Part shown: positions 54,291 to 63,984 of the stretch, in pieces
How positions within the stretch are numbered: position 1 is the first letter of the stretch
Layout: each line of letters opens with the position of its first letter
From: Longimicrobiales bacterium
Lineage (GTDB): Bacteria > Gemmatimonadota > Gemmatimonadetes > Longimicrobiales > Gaopeijiaceae
Direction of reading: 5' to 3'
Length of the DNA: 64,000 bases
Assembly (NCBI GenBank): GCA_028284495.1
Contig: JANQRP010000004.1
Location: 62,001-126,000 of the forward strand
Translations under genes and position numbers: made by a program
The notes under the pieces: generated by a model
What the model saw: only the letters and a program-made list of their open reading frames with translations
What the model was told of the DNA's origin: nothing
The model's database searches: none

Positions 54291-55460
54291 GTGACACGTG
54301 CCGGCGCGCTGCCCCCGGACGTTCTCGAGGAGCTCACGACGCTCGCGGACGGGCCCCTGGACCGCCCGCTCCCCGACGATGTGTTCGACGACCTCGCGCG
54401 GCGGGTGTTCGCGCACCAGTGGGAGACGAACGGCGTCTACCGGGGGTTCTGCGAGGGTCGGGGCGTCTCGCCGCGCGCGTGGCCCGGGTGGGAGTGCGTG
54501 CCGGCGGTGCCGGCCCGGGGGTTCAGAGAGCTGGATCTGGTGAGCGGCGATCCCGACGACGTGGAGCGGACGTTCAAGACGTCGGGCACGACGACGCGGG
54601 CGCGCGGACGGCATCACGTGCTCTCGCTGGATCTGTACCGACGTCTGGCCGTCCCCTGGTTCCGGGCGAACCTCCTCCCGGACCTGGGCACGGTGGACCC
54701 CATCCGCATCGTCTCGCTGGTCCCCGATCCGCAGAGCGTCCCGGACTCGTCGCTCTCTGCCATGGTCGGCTTCGTGCTGGACGCCCACGGTGACGACGGA
54801 AGCGCGTACGTCGCGCACCGCGACACCGGAGTGGACACGGACGCGCTGATCCACGCGCTCGAGCAGGCAGTGCGGGACGGCGGGCCGGTCCTCCTTCTCG
54901 GTACGGCATTCGCCTTCGTCCACATGCTCGACGCGCTGACCACGCGGGGGGTGGCCGTGCGCCTGCCCCGAGGCTCACGCGCCATGGAGACGGGCGGGTT
55001 CAAGGGGCAGTCGCGCGAGGTGCCGCGTGACGAACTCTACGCCGAGATCACGGAGCGGACGGGCCTTCCCGAGGAACGGATCGTGAACGAGTACGGGATG
55101 ACGGAGCTCCTCTCGCAATTCTACGAGCCCGTGCTGCGAGACGCCGTGCCGCAGAAGGCCGTGCCGGGGGACCCGGTACCGCGTCACACCGCCGCGGGCG
55201 AGCCCGCGATCCTGCGTCGCCATCGCCCCCCGCCGTGGATGAGGACGCGGATCCTTTCGCCCGACACGCTCGAGCCGGTCGATCCGGGATCACCGGGGCT
55301 GCTTCAGCACTTCGACCTGGCCAACGTCGGGTCGGTCTCCGCCGTGCTGACCGAGGACATGGGCCGCGCCGAGGCCGACGGGTTCGTGGTCCTCGGGCGC
55401 ACCCCGGGCGCCGAGCCGCGAGGATGCTCGCTGGCGATGGAGGAGCTGCTCGCACCATGA
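54291..55460 (+). CDS. LuxE-like acyl-protein synthetase
   Basis: 389 residues from GTG at 54291, 9 bases after the amidohydrolase stop. It has the LuxE/PaaK-like adenylation core: TFKTSGTTTRARGRHH, GTAFAFVHMLDAL, METGGFKGQSREV and NEYGMTELLSQFY. LuxE activates a fatty acid with ATP and passes it to the reductase LuxC. The last residues overlap the LuxC-like gene by 4 bases (ATGA). No luciferase genes (luxAB) are present. Confidence 0.88.
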   Translation: MTRAGALPPDVLEELTTLADGPLDRPLPDDVFDDLARRVFAHQWETNGVYRGFCEGRGVSPRAWPGWECVPAVPARGFRELDLVSGDPDDVERTFKTSGTTTRARGRHHVLSLDLYRRLAVPWFRANLLPDLGTVDPIRIVSLVPDPQSVPDSSLSAMVGFVLDAHGDDGSAYVAHRDTGVDTDALIHALEQAVRDGGPVLLLGTAFAFVHMLDALTTRGVAVRLPRGSRAMETGGFKGQSREVPRDELYAEITERTGLPEERIVNEYGMTELLSQFYEPVLRDAVPQKAVPGDPVPRHTAAGEPAILRRHRPPPWMRTRILSPDTLEPVDPGSPGLLQHFDLANVGSVSAVLTEDMGRAEADGFVVLGRTPGAEPRGCSLAMEELLAP

Positions 55461-56902
55461 GCGCCGGCGACGTGCCCCTCGATGCGTCCCGTGACGCGCC
55501 CCCCGACGCGCTCAGATCCTGGTCGCTTCCCGACGGCGTGACTGCGTCGGGCGAGACCGAGCACCCGCAGCCGGTCGGGCCGACGCTCCTGTCGCCGACG
55601 CTGGACGTCGGTGAGACGGCGGCGCTGCTCGCCGGACTCCGCGCCGGCGCCGGCCGGTTCCGGCAGCGCGCGGTGGCCGACCGGATCGCCGTGCTGGGCG
55701 AAGTCGGGGCGCGGTTCCTGGAGGCCGGGCATCCCGCCCGGGAGCAGGCGCTGCACCTCCTACCCGGGAACGCCGGGCTGTCAGCGGCGGCCGCGGCCGC
55801 GGTGCTCGACCGGATGGCGGCGGACTGGACGGCGGAACGCCTCGCCGGCGTGGTTCGCGCCGAGTTTCCTCGGGGCGAACTCGAGCCGCGGTTCGGGGAC
55901 GCCCGGCCGGACCCCGGTGGACGGCCGGTCTCCAGATCGGCGTTCCCACCCGGCCTCACCCTGACGATCTGCTCCGGGACCGTGCCCGGGGTGTCGACGA
56001 CGGCGCTCGTGAGGTCGCTCCTGGTCGGCGCGGGCACCCTCGTGAAGCCGGGTGCTGGCGACGTCGTTCTGCCGCTGCTCTTCGCGGACGCACTTCGCGA
56101 GGTGGACGCCGACGCGGCGGCCGCGCTTGCGGTGGTCTACTGGCGGGGAGGCGACGCGGCCCTCGAGGACGCCGCGCTGGCGGCCGCGGATCGGGTCGTC
56201 GTGTACGGGGGCGACGAGACGGTCCGGTCGGTGCGTCGTCGCACGCCGCCGGCCACGACGCTCGTCGAGTACCGCCACCGCGTCGGCATCGTGGTGGTCG
56301 GTGTGGAGGGCCGGACCGAGGGCGAGCTGGACCGTCTGGTCGAGGACGTGGCGGACGCGGTCGTGCCGTACGAGCAGCGGGGCTGCGTCTCCCCGGTTTC
56401 GGTGCACGCGGTCGGCAGGCCCGAGGAAGCACGGCGATTCGCGGAACGCTTGGCGGCGGGCCTGGAGCGCCGCCAGGTGGTCATGCCGGGCGTCCGGACA
56501 CCCACGGAGGCTTCGGTGGCGCAGCAGATCGCGGGCTCGCTTGAACTCAGGCGCGCCGCGGGAGAGCCGGTGGGACTGTGGATGGGACGCGGCTGGACGG
56601 TGGCCCTCGACGCGTCGGCGGAGCCCGTGGCGGGAGGCCGCGTGGTGATGGTGTCGGCGGCCGACTCGATCGACTCGATCGAGTCGGAGCTGGCACGATG
56701 GCGCGGCAGACTTCAGGCGGTGGGAACGGCGGGACTCGAGCCGGAAGCGGAGCGTCTCGTGGCGCGAGCCGCCGGGTCGGCGGGGGCTTCGAGAGTGGGC
56801 CCCGCGCGGTCGATGGCGTGGCCACCGCCGTGGTGGACCCACGAGGGGCGCGGTCCTCTCGGAGCGCTCGTCGACCTGGTGGAGTGGGAGCGGCCCGACT
56901 GA
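55457..56902 (+). CDS. LuxC-like acyl-CoA/acyl-protein reductase
   Basis: 481 residues. The N-terminal 95 residues are low in complexity. The catalytic Cys is in YEQRGCVSP, the LuxC signature, and LTICSGTVPGVSTTALVRS and TLVKPGAGD form the cofactor region. LuxC reduces an activated acyl group to an aldehyde with NADPH. With the LuxE-like partner it should make a fatty aldehyde from a free acid; without luxAB the product is probably used in a lipid or wax-type pathway. Confidence 0.86.
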   Translation: MSAGDVPLDASRDAPPDALRSWSLPDGVTASGETEHPQPVGPTLLSPTLDVGETAALLAGLRAGAGRFRQRAVADRIAVLGEVGARFLEAGHPAREQALHLLPGNAGLSAAAAAAVLDRMAADWTAERLAGVVRAEFPRGELEPRFGDARPDPGGRPVSRSAFPPGLTLTICSGTVPGVSTTALVRSLLVGAGTLVKPGAGDVVLPLLFADALREVDADAAAALAVVYWRGGDAALEDAALAAADRVVVYGGDETVRSVRRRTPPATTLVEYRHRVGIVVVGVEGRTEGELDRLVEDVADAVVPYEQRGCVSPVSVHAVGRPEEARRFAERLAAGLERRQVVMPGVRTPTEASVAQQIAGSLELRRAAGEPVGLWMGRGWTVALDASAEPVAGGRVVMVSAADSIDSIESELARWRGRLQAVGTAGLEPEAERLVARAAGSAGASRVGPARSMAWPPPWWTHEGRGPLGALVDLVEWERPD

Positions 56903-56920
56903 CGGCGGGCCGCTCCCCGG

Positions 56921-57112
56921 TCACTCCTCTTCGGCGGGCTCCTCGGGCCAGATCACCATCTGGCGGACGCCGTTCGGATTCTCCTCCACCCGTACGCGAA
57001 GCGTGTCGCCCTCGTCGATGCCGATGTCGTCCCGCATGTCCTGCGGAATCGTGATACGTCCACCGACACCCACGGTGACATCGTCGTAGTAGAGGGTCCT
57101 GTAGATCGCCAT
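56921..57112 (-). CDS. AbrB/SpoVT-type DNA-binding-like protein
   Basis: 63 residues. VTVGVGGRITIPQDMRDDIGI matches the swapped-hairpin AbrB fold used by transition regulators and MazE-type antitoxins. No toxin gene adjoins it. ATG at 57112 is preferred because the promoter start site falls downstream of the alternative ATG at 57154. Confidence 0.75.
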   Translation of the reverse strand: MAIYRTLYYDDVTVGVGGRITIPQDMRDDIGIDEGDTLRVRVEENPNGVRQMVIWPEEPAEEE

Positions 57113-57156
57113 TGAAAGGTCTCGCGGTCGATGGTTCGGGTCCGTTCCAGCCATCA

Positions 57157-57186
57157 ACTATATCAGAAAGGCGATCCGGCGTTCAA
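57157..57186 (-). promoter_or_regulatory. Promoter of the AbrB-type gene
   Basis: On the minus strand TTGAAC (57186-57181) and TATAGT (57162-57157) are 18 bases apart, a good sigma70-type pair in a GC-rich setting. Transcription should begin near 57150, giving a leader of about 38 bases to the ATG at 57112. Confidence 0.6.
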
Positions 57187-57275
57187 CGGGGTCGGCGCCG
57201 GTGCGGCGCCGGGACGCCATGCGGGTGCCGATCGGCATGTCGCGATGCACCCCGCCTCACCCCATCTTCCCGCCC

Positions 57276-58265
57276 ATGACCGATCTGGCAATCCGGCTCC
57301 GCGGCGTGACCAAGCGCTTCGGCGGCCACGTCGCAGTCCGCGACCTCGATCTCGACGTGCCGCGCGGCACCATCTGCGGCATCCTCGGGCCGAACGGCTC
57401 GGGAAAGACGACCTCCATCCGCATGGTCCTCGGGATCTACGTGCCCGACTCCGGGTCCGTCGAGTTGCTTGGCGGGGAGCCCGATCACGCGCACCGTAAG
57501 CGGGTCGGCTACCTGCCGGAAGAGCGCGGCATGTACAGGAAGATGAAGGTGATGGACCACCTCGCGTTCATCGGCGAGATCCGCGGAGTCCGAGCGGCGG
57601 AGGGACGGCGGCGCGCGGGCGAGTGGCTCGAGCGGCTCGGTCTTTCCGAGTGGGGCGACCGGAAGGTGGAGGACCTCTCGAAGGGGATGCAGCAGAAGGT
57701 CCAGTTCGCGGCCACGGTCCTGCACGAGCCCGACCTCCTCATCCTGGACGAGCCCTTCAGTGGACTCGATCCGATCAACCAGGACGTGCTCGAGACCATC
57801 GTGCGCGAGATGAACGCGGCCGGCGTGACCATCCTCTTCTCGACGCACCTGATGGGCCAGGCCGAGCGCCTGTGTCGGCGGGTGTGCCTGATCTCGCGGT
57901 CGAGGAAAGTGCTGGACGGCAACCTGCGGGAGATTCGGAAGGCCGAGGACCGCGGAGACGTCGTCGTCGAGTTCGAGGGCGACGCCGGGTGGCTCGATGG
58001 ACCCGGGATCGAGACCGCCTCCCCCGTCGACGACGGGTGGCACCTCACGCTGCACGCAAACACCCCACCCCGGACCGTGGTCGAACGCGCGCTGGCGGCG
58101 GGGGTCGAGCTCCGTCGGTTCGAGCGAGTCGCGCCACGTCTGCACGAGATCTTCGTGCGCCACGCGGGGGCCGACGCGGCGGGGGACGCGGGCCGACCCG
58201 CGGAGGCGCGGCTCCCCGCGGAGGCGTCAACCAAGGACTCGCAGGGCGAGGCGGCGCTCCGATGA
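57276..58265 (+). CDS. ABC transporter ATP-binding protein (NatA-like)
   Basis: 329 residues. Walker A GPNGSGKTT, signature LSKGMQQKVQ, Walker B LLILDEPFSGLDP and switch His in STHLM are intact. The C-terminal 90 residues form the extra domain seen in NatA/DrrA-type exporters. ATG at 57276 is chosen because the family start MTDLAIRLRGVTKRF follows it directly. It is coupled with the permease by a 4-base overlap. Confidence 0.93.
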   Translation: MTDLAIRLRGVTKRFGGHVAVRDLDLDVPRGTICGILGPNGSGKTTSIRMVLGIYVPDSGSVELLGGEPDHAHRKRVGYLPEERGMYRKMKVMDHLAFIGEIRGVRAAEGRRRAGEWLERLGLSEWGDRKVEDLSKGMQQKVQFAATVLHEPDLLILDEPFSGLDPINQDVLETIVREMNAAGVTILFSTHLMGQAERLCRRVCLISRSRKVLDGNLREIRKAEDRGDVVVEFEGDAGWLDGPGIETASPVDDGWHLTLHANTPPRTVVERALAAGVELRRFERVAPRLHEIFVRHAGADAAGDAGRPAEARLPAEASTKDSQGEAALR

Positions 58266-59497
58266 ACTCCGCCATCCTCGCCATCATCAAGCGCGAGTAC
58301 CTGCAGCGAGTGCGCAGCCGCTGGTTCGTGGCCGCCACCCTGGCGGGCCCGGTCCTCTTCGTCGGCATCGCCGTCCTCCCCATTCTCACCACCGGCTCCT
58401 CCGAGCCGGGCGAGATCATGGTGCTGGACGGGACGGGGGAGCTGCTGTCAGTGGTCGGGCCGGCGCTGGAGGGAGCCGGGTACTCCGTGACGACGGGGGA
58501 CGGCGAGCCATCGCTCGAGGACTGGATTCAGCGCATCCACGACGGTGAGGTCTTCGGCGTTCTCCAGCTCGACTCGGCGACCCTGGCCAACGGTGATGCG
58601 CGCCTGACCGTCGCGAGCTCCCTCTCTCCGATCCGCACGCTCGCGCTTCGCCAGATCGTGGCGCAGGGCACCCTCGCGAGCCGGCTCGCCGCCGAGGCGC
58701 CCGAGACCCTGGCCCTGCTGGGTGGGGGCACCCTGGAGGTGGACGTGCTGGACGAGGAGATGGAGGTCGACGGCGCGGACTTCCTGATGGCGTACCTGGG
58801 CGCGTTCCTGCTCTACATCACGCTCCTGTTCTACGCGGTCGCGGTGATGCGTTCGGTGCTCGAGGAGAAGACGAGCCGGATCGTCGAGATCATCCTCTCG
58901 TCGGTGCGCCCCATCGAACTGATGCTCGGGAAGATCGTGGGGGTCGGGGCGGTGGGACTCACGCAGCTCGGCGTCTGGGCGGCCTCCGTCGTCATCCTCG
59001 CCGACATCGGGCTCCCGAGGCTCGTCGCGGCGCGACCCGAACTCGCCCCCCTCGCACAGTTCGAATCGTTCGCTCCCGGCGCAGACAAGCTGCTTCTCTT
59101 TCTCGCGTTCTTCTTCGGCGGGTACTTCCTGTACTCGAGTCTATACGCGGCCGTGGGGGCCATGGCGAACTCGGATCAGGAGGCGCAGCAGGCGCAGGCA
59201 CCGCTGGTCGTGCTGATGGTGGTGCCCGCGGTGATCCTCCCCGCGGTGCTGGAGAGCCCCGAGTCCGCGCTGGCGGTGTGGACCTCCGTCGTGCCCTTCT
59301 TCGCGCCCGTGCTGATGTTCGCGAGGGCGGTCACGGGCGCCGCCTCGGGCCTCGAGGTGGGGGTGGCGCTTATGGGCATCGCCGCGACCACGGTGATCGT
59401 GGCCTGGATCGGCGGTCGGATCTACAGGGTCGGGATCCTCATGACGGGCAAGCGCCCCGGCGTCCGCGAGCTATGGAGGTGGGTGCGCGCCGGCTGA
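58262..59497 (+). CDS. ABC-2 type permease (NatB-like)
   Basis: 411 residues. A first helix (about 20-42) leads to an extracellular domain (45-175) and then five or six helices. The segment SVLEEKTSRIVEIILSSVRP is the hallmark of NatB/ABC-2 permeases. With the ATPase it makes an exporter; NatAB exports sodium, but many relatives move antibiotics or lipids, so the substrate is open. It ends 6 bases before the convergent small gene. Confidence 0.9.
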   Translation: MNSAILAIIKREYLQRVRSRWFVAATLAGPVLFVGIAVLPILTTGSSEPGEIMVLDGTGELLSVVGPALEGAGYSVTTGDGEPSLEDWIQRIHDGEVFGVLQLDSATLANGDARLTVASSLSPIRTLALRQIVAQGTLASRLAAEAPETLALLGGGTLEVDVLDEEMEVDGADFLMAYLGAFLLYITLLFYAVAVMRSVLEEKTSRIVEIILSSVRPIELMLGKIVGVGAVGLTQLGVWAASVVILADIGLPRLVAARPELAPLAQFESFAPGADKLLLFLAFFFGGYFLYSSLYAAVGAMANSDQEAQQAQAPLVVLMVVPAVILPAVLESPESALAVWTSVVPFFAPVLMFARAVTGAASGLEVGVALMGIAATTVIVAWIGGRIYRVGILMTGKRPGVRELWRWVRAG

Positions 59498-59503
59498 CGC
59501 GCG

Positions 59504-59899
59504 TCAGCTCTCCTCGTCCTCGTCCGGCAGGCAGGATCGCAGCAGCCCGACGAGCTGGTGATCCTCGAACGACCGGGCGCGATGAATGACCTCCTGGTAC
59601 GACGGCTCGATCAGGATCGGTGCGGTGCGCACGGGCCCGCCGGTCGCGGTGTCGTCGGCCGGCGAGAAGCACAGCCGGCCCTTCACGCTGTCGGTCCGGC
59701 GGGGGTCGTCGACGATCTCGATGTAGACGTCCCAGAAGTGCCCGAGATGGCTCACCGTGGCCAGATGTGGCCCGTCGGAGGGCGGCCCGACCGGCGTCCG
59801 GGGCTCCTCCGGTACCGACCGGGAACCGCCCGGATCGGCGCCTGAACCGCCTCCAGCCCGCGGGGGCTCGGCGCCGTGTGTTGGGGTGTCGTCCATCAT
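59504..59899 (-). CDS. Hypothetical protein
   Basis: 131 residues. The first 45 are Pro/Gly-rich and probably disordered; the rest has a compact fold with HLGHFWDVYIEIVDDPRR and GRLCFSPAD. No family recognised. ATG at 59896 is an alternative. It is 13 bases after the transglutaminase gene stop, on the same strand, so it is the last gene of that operon. Confidence 0.65.
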   Translation of the reverse strand: MMDDTPTHGAEPPRAGGGSGADPGGSRSVPEEPRTPVGPPSDGPHLATVSHLGHFWDVYIEIVDDPRRTDSVKGRLCFSPADDTATGGPVRTAPILIEPSYQEVIHRARSFEDHQLVGLLRSCLPDEDEES

Positions 59900-59912
59900 G
59901 CCAGCAAGTGTA

Positions 59913-61916
59913 TCAGGATACGGCTCGCTTCGCTTCTGCCAGGGCCCGGCGGAGGCGGGCGAGGTCGTCGGCGTCGACGGACCCGCCCCCGAAGCGCAGG
60001 CGCTGGTAGAGCTCGGCGAGCCCGGTGGCTACGGGAGTGGCGTCCGGGCGCGTGGACGCGATGCGCTCGAGGAGCACCGCGGGTGTCGCGCGGTCCGACT
60101 CGACGATCCCCGCGCGAGCGGCGTGCCGAACGAACGAACGCCACGCCCGCGACTCGGGACGGAGGGACCTCGCGGAGGTGCCGAGGTTCCGACGAACGAT
60201 GATCAGCGCGATCAGTCCGCCGGCCACGATCCACGCGAGTGTCCCGCCCGGCAGCCCGCGCCCTTCGAACCCTCCGCCCCCGTCGAACGCGTCGCCGAGC
60301 CGGTCGAAGATCCCGACCTGGGCCGCGAGGTCGTACTCCAGAACCCACTGGGACCAGCGGTACGAGAGGCCGGCGAGCCAGAGGCGACCGGGGAACCGCC
60401 AGCCGAGGCCCGCGACGCCCTCGCCCGAGCCCGGCGGCGTCGGGTCCCACTCGATCCACCCGTAATCCGGGAACCACACCTCCACCCACGAGTGCGCGGT
60501 GTTCTGCGAGACAGAGAGGAAGTTCCCGAACTCGTTCCACTCTCCGCCCAGGAACCCGTTCACGTTGCGCGCTTGGATCCCCGCGGCGCGCAGCAGCACG
60601 ACCATCGCGGAGCTGAAGTACTCGCAGTGCCCCTCCCGGCGTTCGAACAGGAAGTGGTCGAGCGAGGTCTCCCGGGCCGTGCGGGGCAGCTCCCGCGTGT
60701 AGCCGAACTCGGACGTGAGGAACCGGTGCACGGCGGCGACCCGGTCGTAGCGCGTGTCGTGCGGCGCGGTCAGCGAATCCGCGAGCGCATGCACCCGGGC
60801 GGGGAGGTCGGGCAGCTGGAGGTACCGCGTCCGATCGGGGAAGTAGTTCCCGGCTGCGCTTCGAAGCGCGTCGGCATCGGGGGGCGCGCCCGTCGAGAAC
60901 GACGTGTAGGTGGGTTGAGGCGACGATCCCCAGTAGTACCAGTCGCCGGAGTCGTCCATCGCCGGCGTGATCGTCGAGTGGGGGTCCACGAACTGGAGGG
61001 CGTGCAGTCCGAACACGACACGCACGTCGAGCGGAGCGGCCGTGATGCGCTGCGCGACGGTGGACTCGGGCCAGCGGGCCCGGTACCAGCTCACGGGGGT
61101 GGCACCCGGCCGCTCGACCTCGGAGCGGGTCCACGTGACGCCGTCGAACCGGTCGTAGGAACGCCCCCGCCACCGAAGGCCTCCGAGGTCGGCCGGGCGT
61201 CCGTCCGGGAACTCCACCTGGAGCACGACCTCCGGATTGTCCCGAATCGTCGCGCCGTGCTGTCCGAGCGAGATGCGGTCGCTGAAGCCCGCGATCGAGG
61301 TCGCCGCCACCTCGCCGCGACCCGGCCACGCCCGGGACACGCGCGGGAAGGTCACGAACACACCGACGGCCATCGCGAAGGTGACCAGCGACAGACCGGT
61401 CGACGTAACCACGAACGAGCGGTCGAGCACGGCGTCGGCGGCCCCGAAACGGATCGCCTTCCGCCGCATCAGCCCGATCGCGAGCGCGGCCGAGCCGATG
61501 AACACGAACGCGACGAACGAAATGGCGAAGAGCACGCCCGGTCGGTACGCCGTCGACGCCAGGACCAGCGCGAACGCGAGGGCGTAGAGCCGCACGTCGT
61601 GGACGGCGTCGGAGCCCCGGATCACCTCGACGCAGAGGAGCAGCAGGAGGAGGTCCACCACGGGGATGACCACGTCGCCCCCGACCACCGTGGCGACCAG
61701 GAGTGCGCGGCCGGCGAGGAGGAGCGCCACGGGTACCATCAGGCGTTCGACCCACGCGACCGTCGTCGCGCCGGGGCGACGGAAGAGGAGCGCCAGGAGG
61801 ACTACGCCGGCGGGGAGGGCGGAGAGCGGATCGAGCCCGGCGCCCGCACCGAACGCGACCAGCCCCGAGAGCGCCATGAGGATGACCAGCCGCCGGTGCA
61901 CCGTGGCGAGCGTCAC
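59913..61916 (-). CDS. TgpA-like membrane transglutaminase
   Basis: 667 residues from GTG at 61916. About seven membrane helices fill the first 210 residues. A DUF3488-like periplasmic part precedes the transglutaminase core with the triad Cys431 (REGHCEYFSS), His475 (NTAHSWVEVW) and Asp491 (IEWDPTPP). A last helix near 590 and a cytoplasmic tail (DUF4129-like) close it. Such proteins are periplasmic cross-linkers or proteases. It overlaps the DUF58 gene by 4 bases. Confidence 0.92.
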   Translation of the reverse strand: MTLATVHRRLVILMALSGLVAFGAGAGLDPLSALPAGVVLLALLFRRPGATTVAWVERLMVPVALLLAGRALLVATVVGGDVVIPVVDLLLLLLCVEVIRGSDAVHDVRLYALAFALVLASTAYRPGVLFAISFVAFVFIGSAALAIGLMRRKAIRFGAADAVLDRSFVVTSTGLSLVTFAMAVGVFVTFPRVSRAWPGRGEVAATSIAGFSDRISLGQHGATIRDNPEVVLQVEFPDGRPADLGGLRWRGRSYDRFDGVTWTRSEVERPGATPVSWYRARWPESTVAQRITAAPLDVRVVFGLHALQFVDPHSTITPAMDDSGDWYYWGSSPQPTYTSFSTGAPPDADALRSAAGNYFPDRTRYLQLPDLPARVHALADSLTAPHDTRYDRVAAVHRFLTSEFGYTRELPRTARETSLDHFLFERREGHCEYFSSAMVVLLRAAGIQARNVNGFLGGEWNEFGNFLSVSQNTAHSWVEVWFPDYGWIEWDPTPPGSGEGVAGLGWRFPGRLWLAGLSYRWSQWVLEYDLAAQVGIFDRLGDAFDGGGGFEGRGLPGGTLAWIVAGGLIALIIVRRNLGTSARSLRPESRAWRSFVRHAARAGIVESDRATPAVLLERIASTRPDATPVATGLAELYQRLRFGGGSVDADDLARLRRALAEAKRAVS

Positions 61917-63013
61917 GACGAGGCCCCCGGGCGAGCGAGGATGGCGTCGGCCCAGCCGCGGGGGCGGGCCCCGGCCGTCACGCGGACGCAACGCAGGCGG
62001 GGCACCGGAGGGGGTGCGTCGACCGTGCCGAAGTCGACGCGCGCGAGCGCGTCGAGGATCCGCTCGAGCTGGGCGGGCCCGGAGCCGGGCGACACCGACC
62101 GCTCTCCGGCGTGGAGCGCGACCGGCGAGCCCTCGCGAATCAGCCGCGCGACGAGCGACGCCGCGACGTCGGCCGCGTGTTCGGAGGCCGCTCCCTCCGG
62201 CGTGGACACGTCGAGCGAGACCCACAGCGGGTCTGCGGCGTCGCGGTCGTACTCCCGCACCACCGCGCGACCCGTCCGCGCGGTCGCCTTCCAGTGTACG
62301 TCTCGAAGGTCGTCCCCCGGGCGGTACTCCCGAAGGCTTCGGTACTCGCCGCGCACACCCCGGGCGGCCGAGCCGGACTCGGCGGCCGGCCCGGCCCGTC
62401 GGCCCTCCGCGGCGCTCGGCACCCGGATGCGGAGGTCCGTTCGCGGCCAGACCAGGATCTCGCCCGGAACGGGGATGTCGCGCTCCTTCCGGAACAGGCC
62501 GAAGGGGTAGTCCGTCGCCAGCGTGAGCTTCTCCAGGGGGTACACGCCCCGGTTCAGGAACACCTGCCGGGCGGAGGCGCGGCCCGTGTCGCCCGCGGCG
62601 ACGCGGGGGAGAAACGAGATCTCCGTCAGGCCCGGCTCCTGGATCTCGAGCGCGTAGGTCGAGAGAAAGCGCTTCCGGTTGCGCACCCGGTAGTGGATCT
62701 GGATCGGCTGACCCACGTGCCCGCCCCGGGGGACGATCCGATCGAGCTCCAGGTCGCGAATCGTCTGCTCGGAGAGCCAACCGCTGACCGACATCGCGCC
62801 GAGCATGGCGCCCAGCAGGAGGTAGAGGAGATTGTTGCCGGTGTTGATCGCGGCGAACCCGACCGCGAACGAGCCGGCCACATAGAACACGCCTGCGCGC
62901 GTGAAGTGGATTCGGCGCCACGACCGGAGCGTCTCCCAGGCGGCCCGCAGGGTCTGCAGCGGTGCCCGGACGAACGACCGGACGGTCGTCCCGACCTCAC
63001 CGTCCGAGGTCAC
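61913..63013 (-). CDS. DUF58-family membrane protein
   Basis: 366 residues from GTG at 63013, overlapping the MoxR stop by 4 bases. Two N-terminal helices (about 38-75) precede the DUF58 core, with YRSLREYRPGDDLRDVHWKATARTG split by short variable loops and a MIDAS-like DVST in the VWA-type fold. DUF58 proteins accompany MoxR ATPases; the function is not settled but is linked to envelope assembly. Confidence 0.9.
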   Translation of the reverse strand: MTSDGEVGTTVRSFVRAPLQTLRAAWETLRSWRRIHFTRAGVFYVAGSFAVGFAAINTGNNLLYLLLGAMLGAMSVSGWLSEQTIRDLELDRIVPRGGHVGQPIQIHYRVRNRKRFLSTYALEIQEPGLTEISFLPRVAAGDTGRASARQVFLNRGVYPLEKLTLATDYPFGLFRKERDIPVPGEILVWPRTDLRIRVPSAAEGRRAGPAAESGSAARGVRGEYRSLREYRPGDDLRDVHWKATARTGRAVVREYDRDAADPLWVSLDVSTPEGAASEHAADVAASLVARLIREGSPVALHAGERSVSPGSGPAQLERILDALARVDFGTVDAPPPVPRLRCVRVTAGARPRGWADAILARPGASS

Positions 63014-63984
63014 ACCGGCGCCTCGACCTCCGAGAGGATCTCCTCCAGGATCGCCGCCGCCGCCTCGTGCGCGTCCGCCGTGGACGAGGAGGCCCCGGTC
63101 GGAAGGATGCGGTGGGCCAGGCAGGGCACTGCGAGGTCCCGTACGTCATCCGGCACCACGTACGTGCGACCTCGAGTGAGGGAGAGTGCGCGAGCGGCAC
63201 GCAGCAGCGCCACGGCACCCCGAGGACTGGCACCCAGACGAATCCCCTGGGCGTTCCGCGTCCGGCGCACGATCTCCATCACGTAGTCCACGACCGAGGC
63301 GTCGGCGTGCACGTTCTCGACGCGCTGCTGCAGCTCCAGCACGTCCGCGGGTCCGATGCGCGGCTCGAGGTCGTCCACCGGTGCGCGCCCCCCCTTCGAT
63401 TCCGTCAGGATCCGGCGCTCGGCCTCCGCGTGCGGGTAGCCGATCGTGAGCCGCATCAGGAATCGGTCGAGCTGGCTCTCCGGGAGCGGGTACGTGCCGT
63501 GGTGCTCGAGCGGGTTCTGGGTGGCCAGGACGAGGAACGGTCGCGGCAGGTCGAGCGCGTGCTCGTCGATCGAAACGCGCCCTTCCTGCATCGCCTGGAG
63601 GAGCCCGGACTGCGTTCTGGGCGGTGCCCGGTTGATCTCGTCCGCGAGGACGACCTGGGTGAAGATCGGTCCCGTGCGCACGTCGAAGTCGGCGCTCTGC
63701 GGGTTCCAGACGGACACGCCGAGCACATCCGAGGGCAGCAGGTCGCTCGTGAACTGGATCCGTCGGAAGCTCAGGCCCAGGACCCGGGCGAGGGCGTTCG
63801 CGAGCGTCGTCTTGCCCACGCCCGGAACATCCTCGAAGAGAACGTGTCCTCTGGCGAGAAGTGCGGCGAGAGCGAGCCGAACGACCCGGTCCTTCCCGTG
63901 AAACACGGTCTCGATATCCGACACGAGGGTGTCGAGGACGGCGAGCGAAGGGTCGGCGTCGCGGAGCGCGGAAGCGTCGGACAT
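63010..63984 (-). CDS. MoxR-family AAA+ ATPase
   Basis: 324 residues. Walker A GVGKTT (55-60), Walker B VVLADEINRAPPRTQSGLL and sensor VLATQNPLEHHGTYPLPE are intact. The C-terminal lid domain has the AVALLRAARALSLTRGRTYV pattern. It starts the MoxR-DUF58-transglutaminase operon, acting as a chaperone-like ATPase for the complex. It may continue an operon starting beyond the right edge, but only 16 bases remain after its start. Confidence 0.94.
   Translation of the reverse strand: MSDASALRDADPSLAVLDTLVSDIETVFHGKDRVVRLALAALLARGHVLFEDVPGVGKTTLANALARVLGLSFRRIQFTSDLLPSDVLGVSVWNPQSADFDVRTGPIFTQVVLADEINRAPPRTQSGLLQAMQEGRVSIDEHALDLPRPFLVLATQNPLEHHGTYPLPESQLDRFLMRLTIGYPHAEAERRILTESKGGRAPVDDLEPRIGPADVLELQQRVENVHADASVVDYVMEIVRRTRNAQGIRLGASPRGAVALLRAARALSLTRGRTYVVPDDVRDLAVPCLAHRILPTGASSSTADAHEAAAAILEEILSEVEAPV

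Noticed and set aside
56921..57112. AbrB-type protein as an antitoxin of a toxin-antitoxin pair
   Set aside because: No small toxin gene lies on either side; neighbours are a LuxC-like reductase and an ABC transporter.
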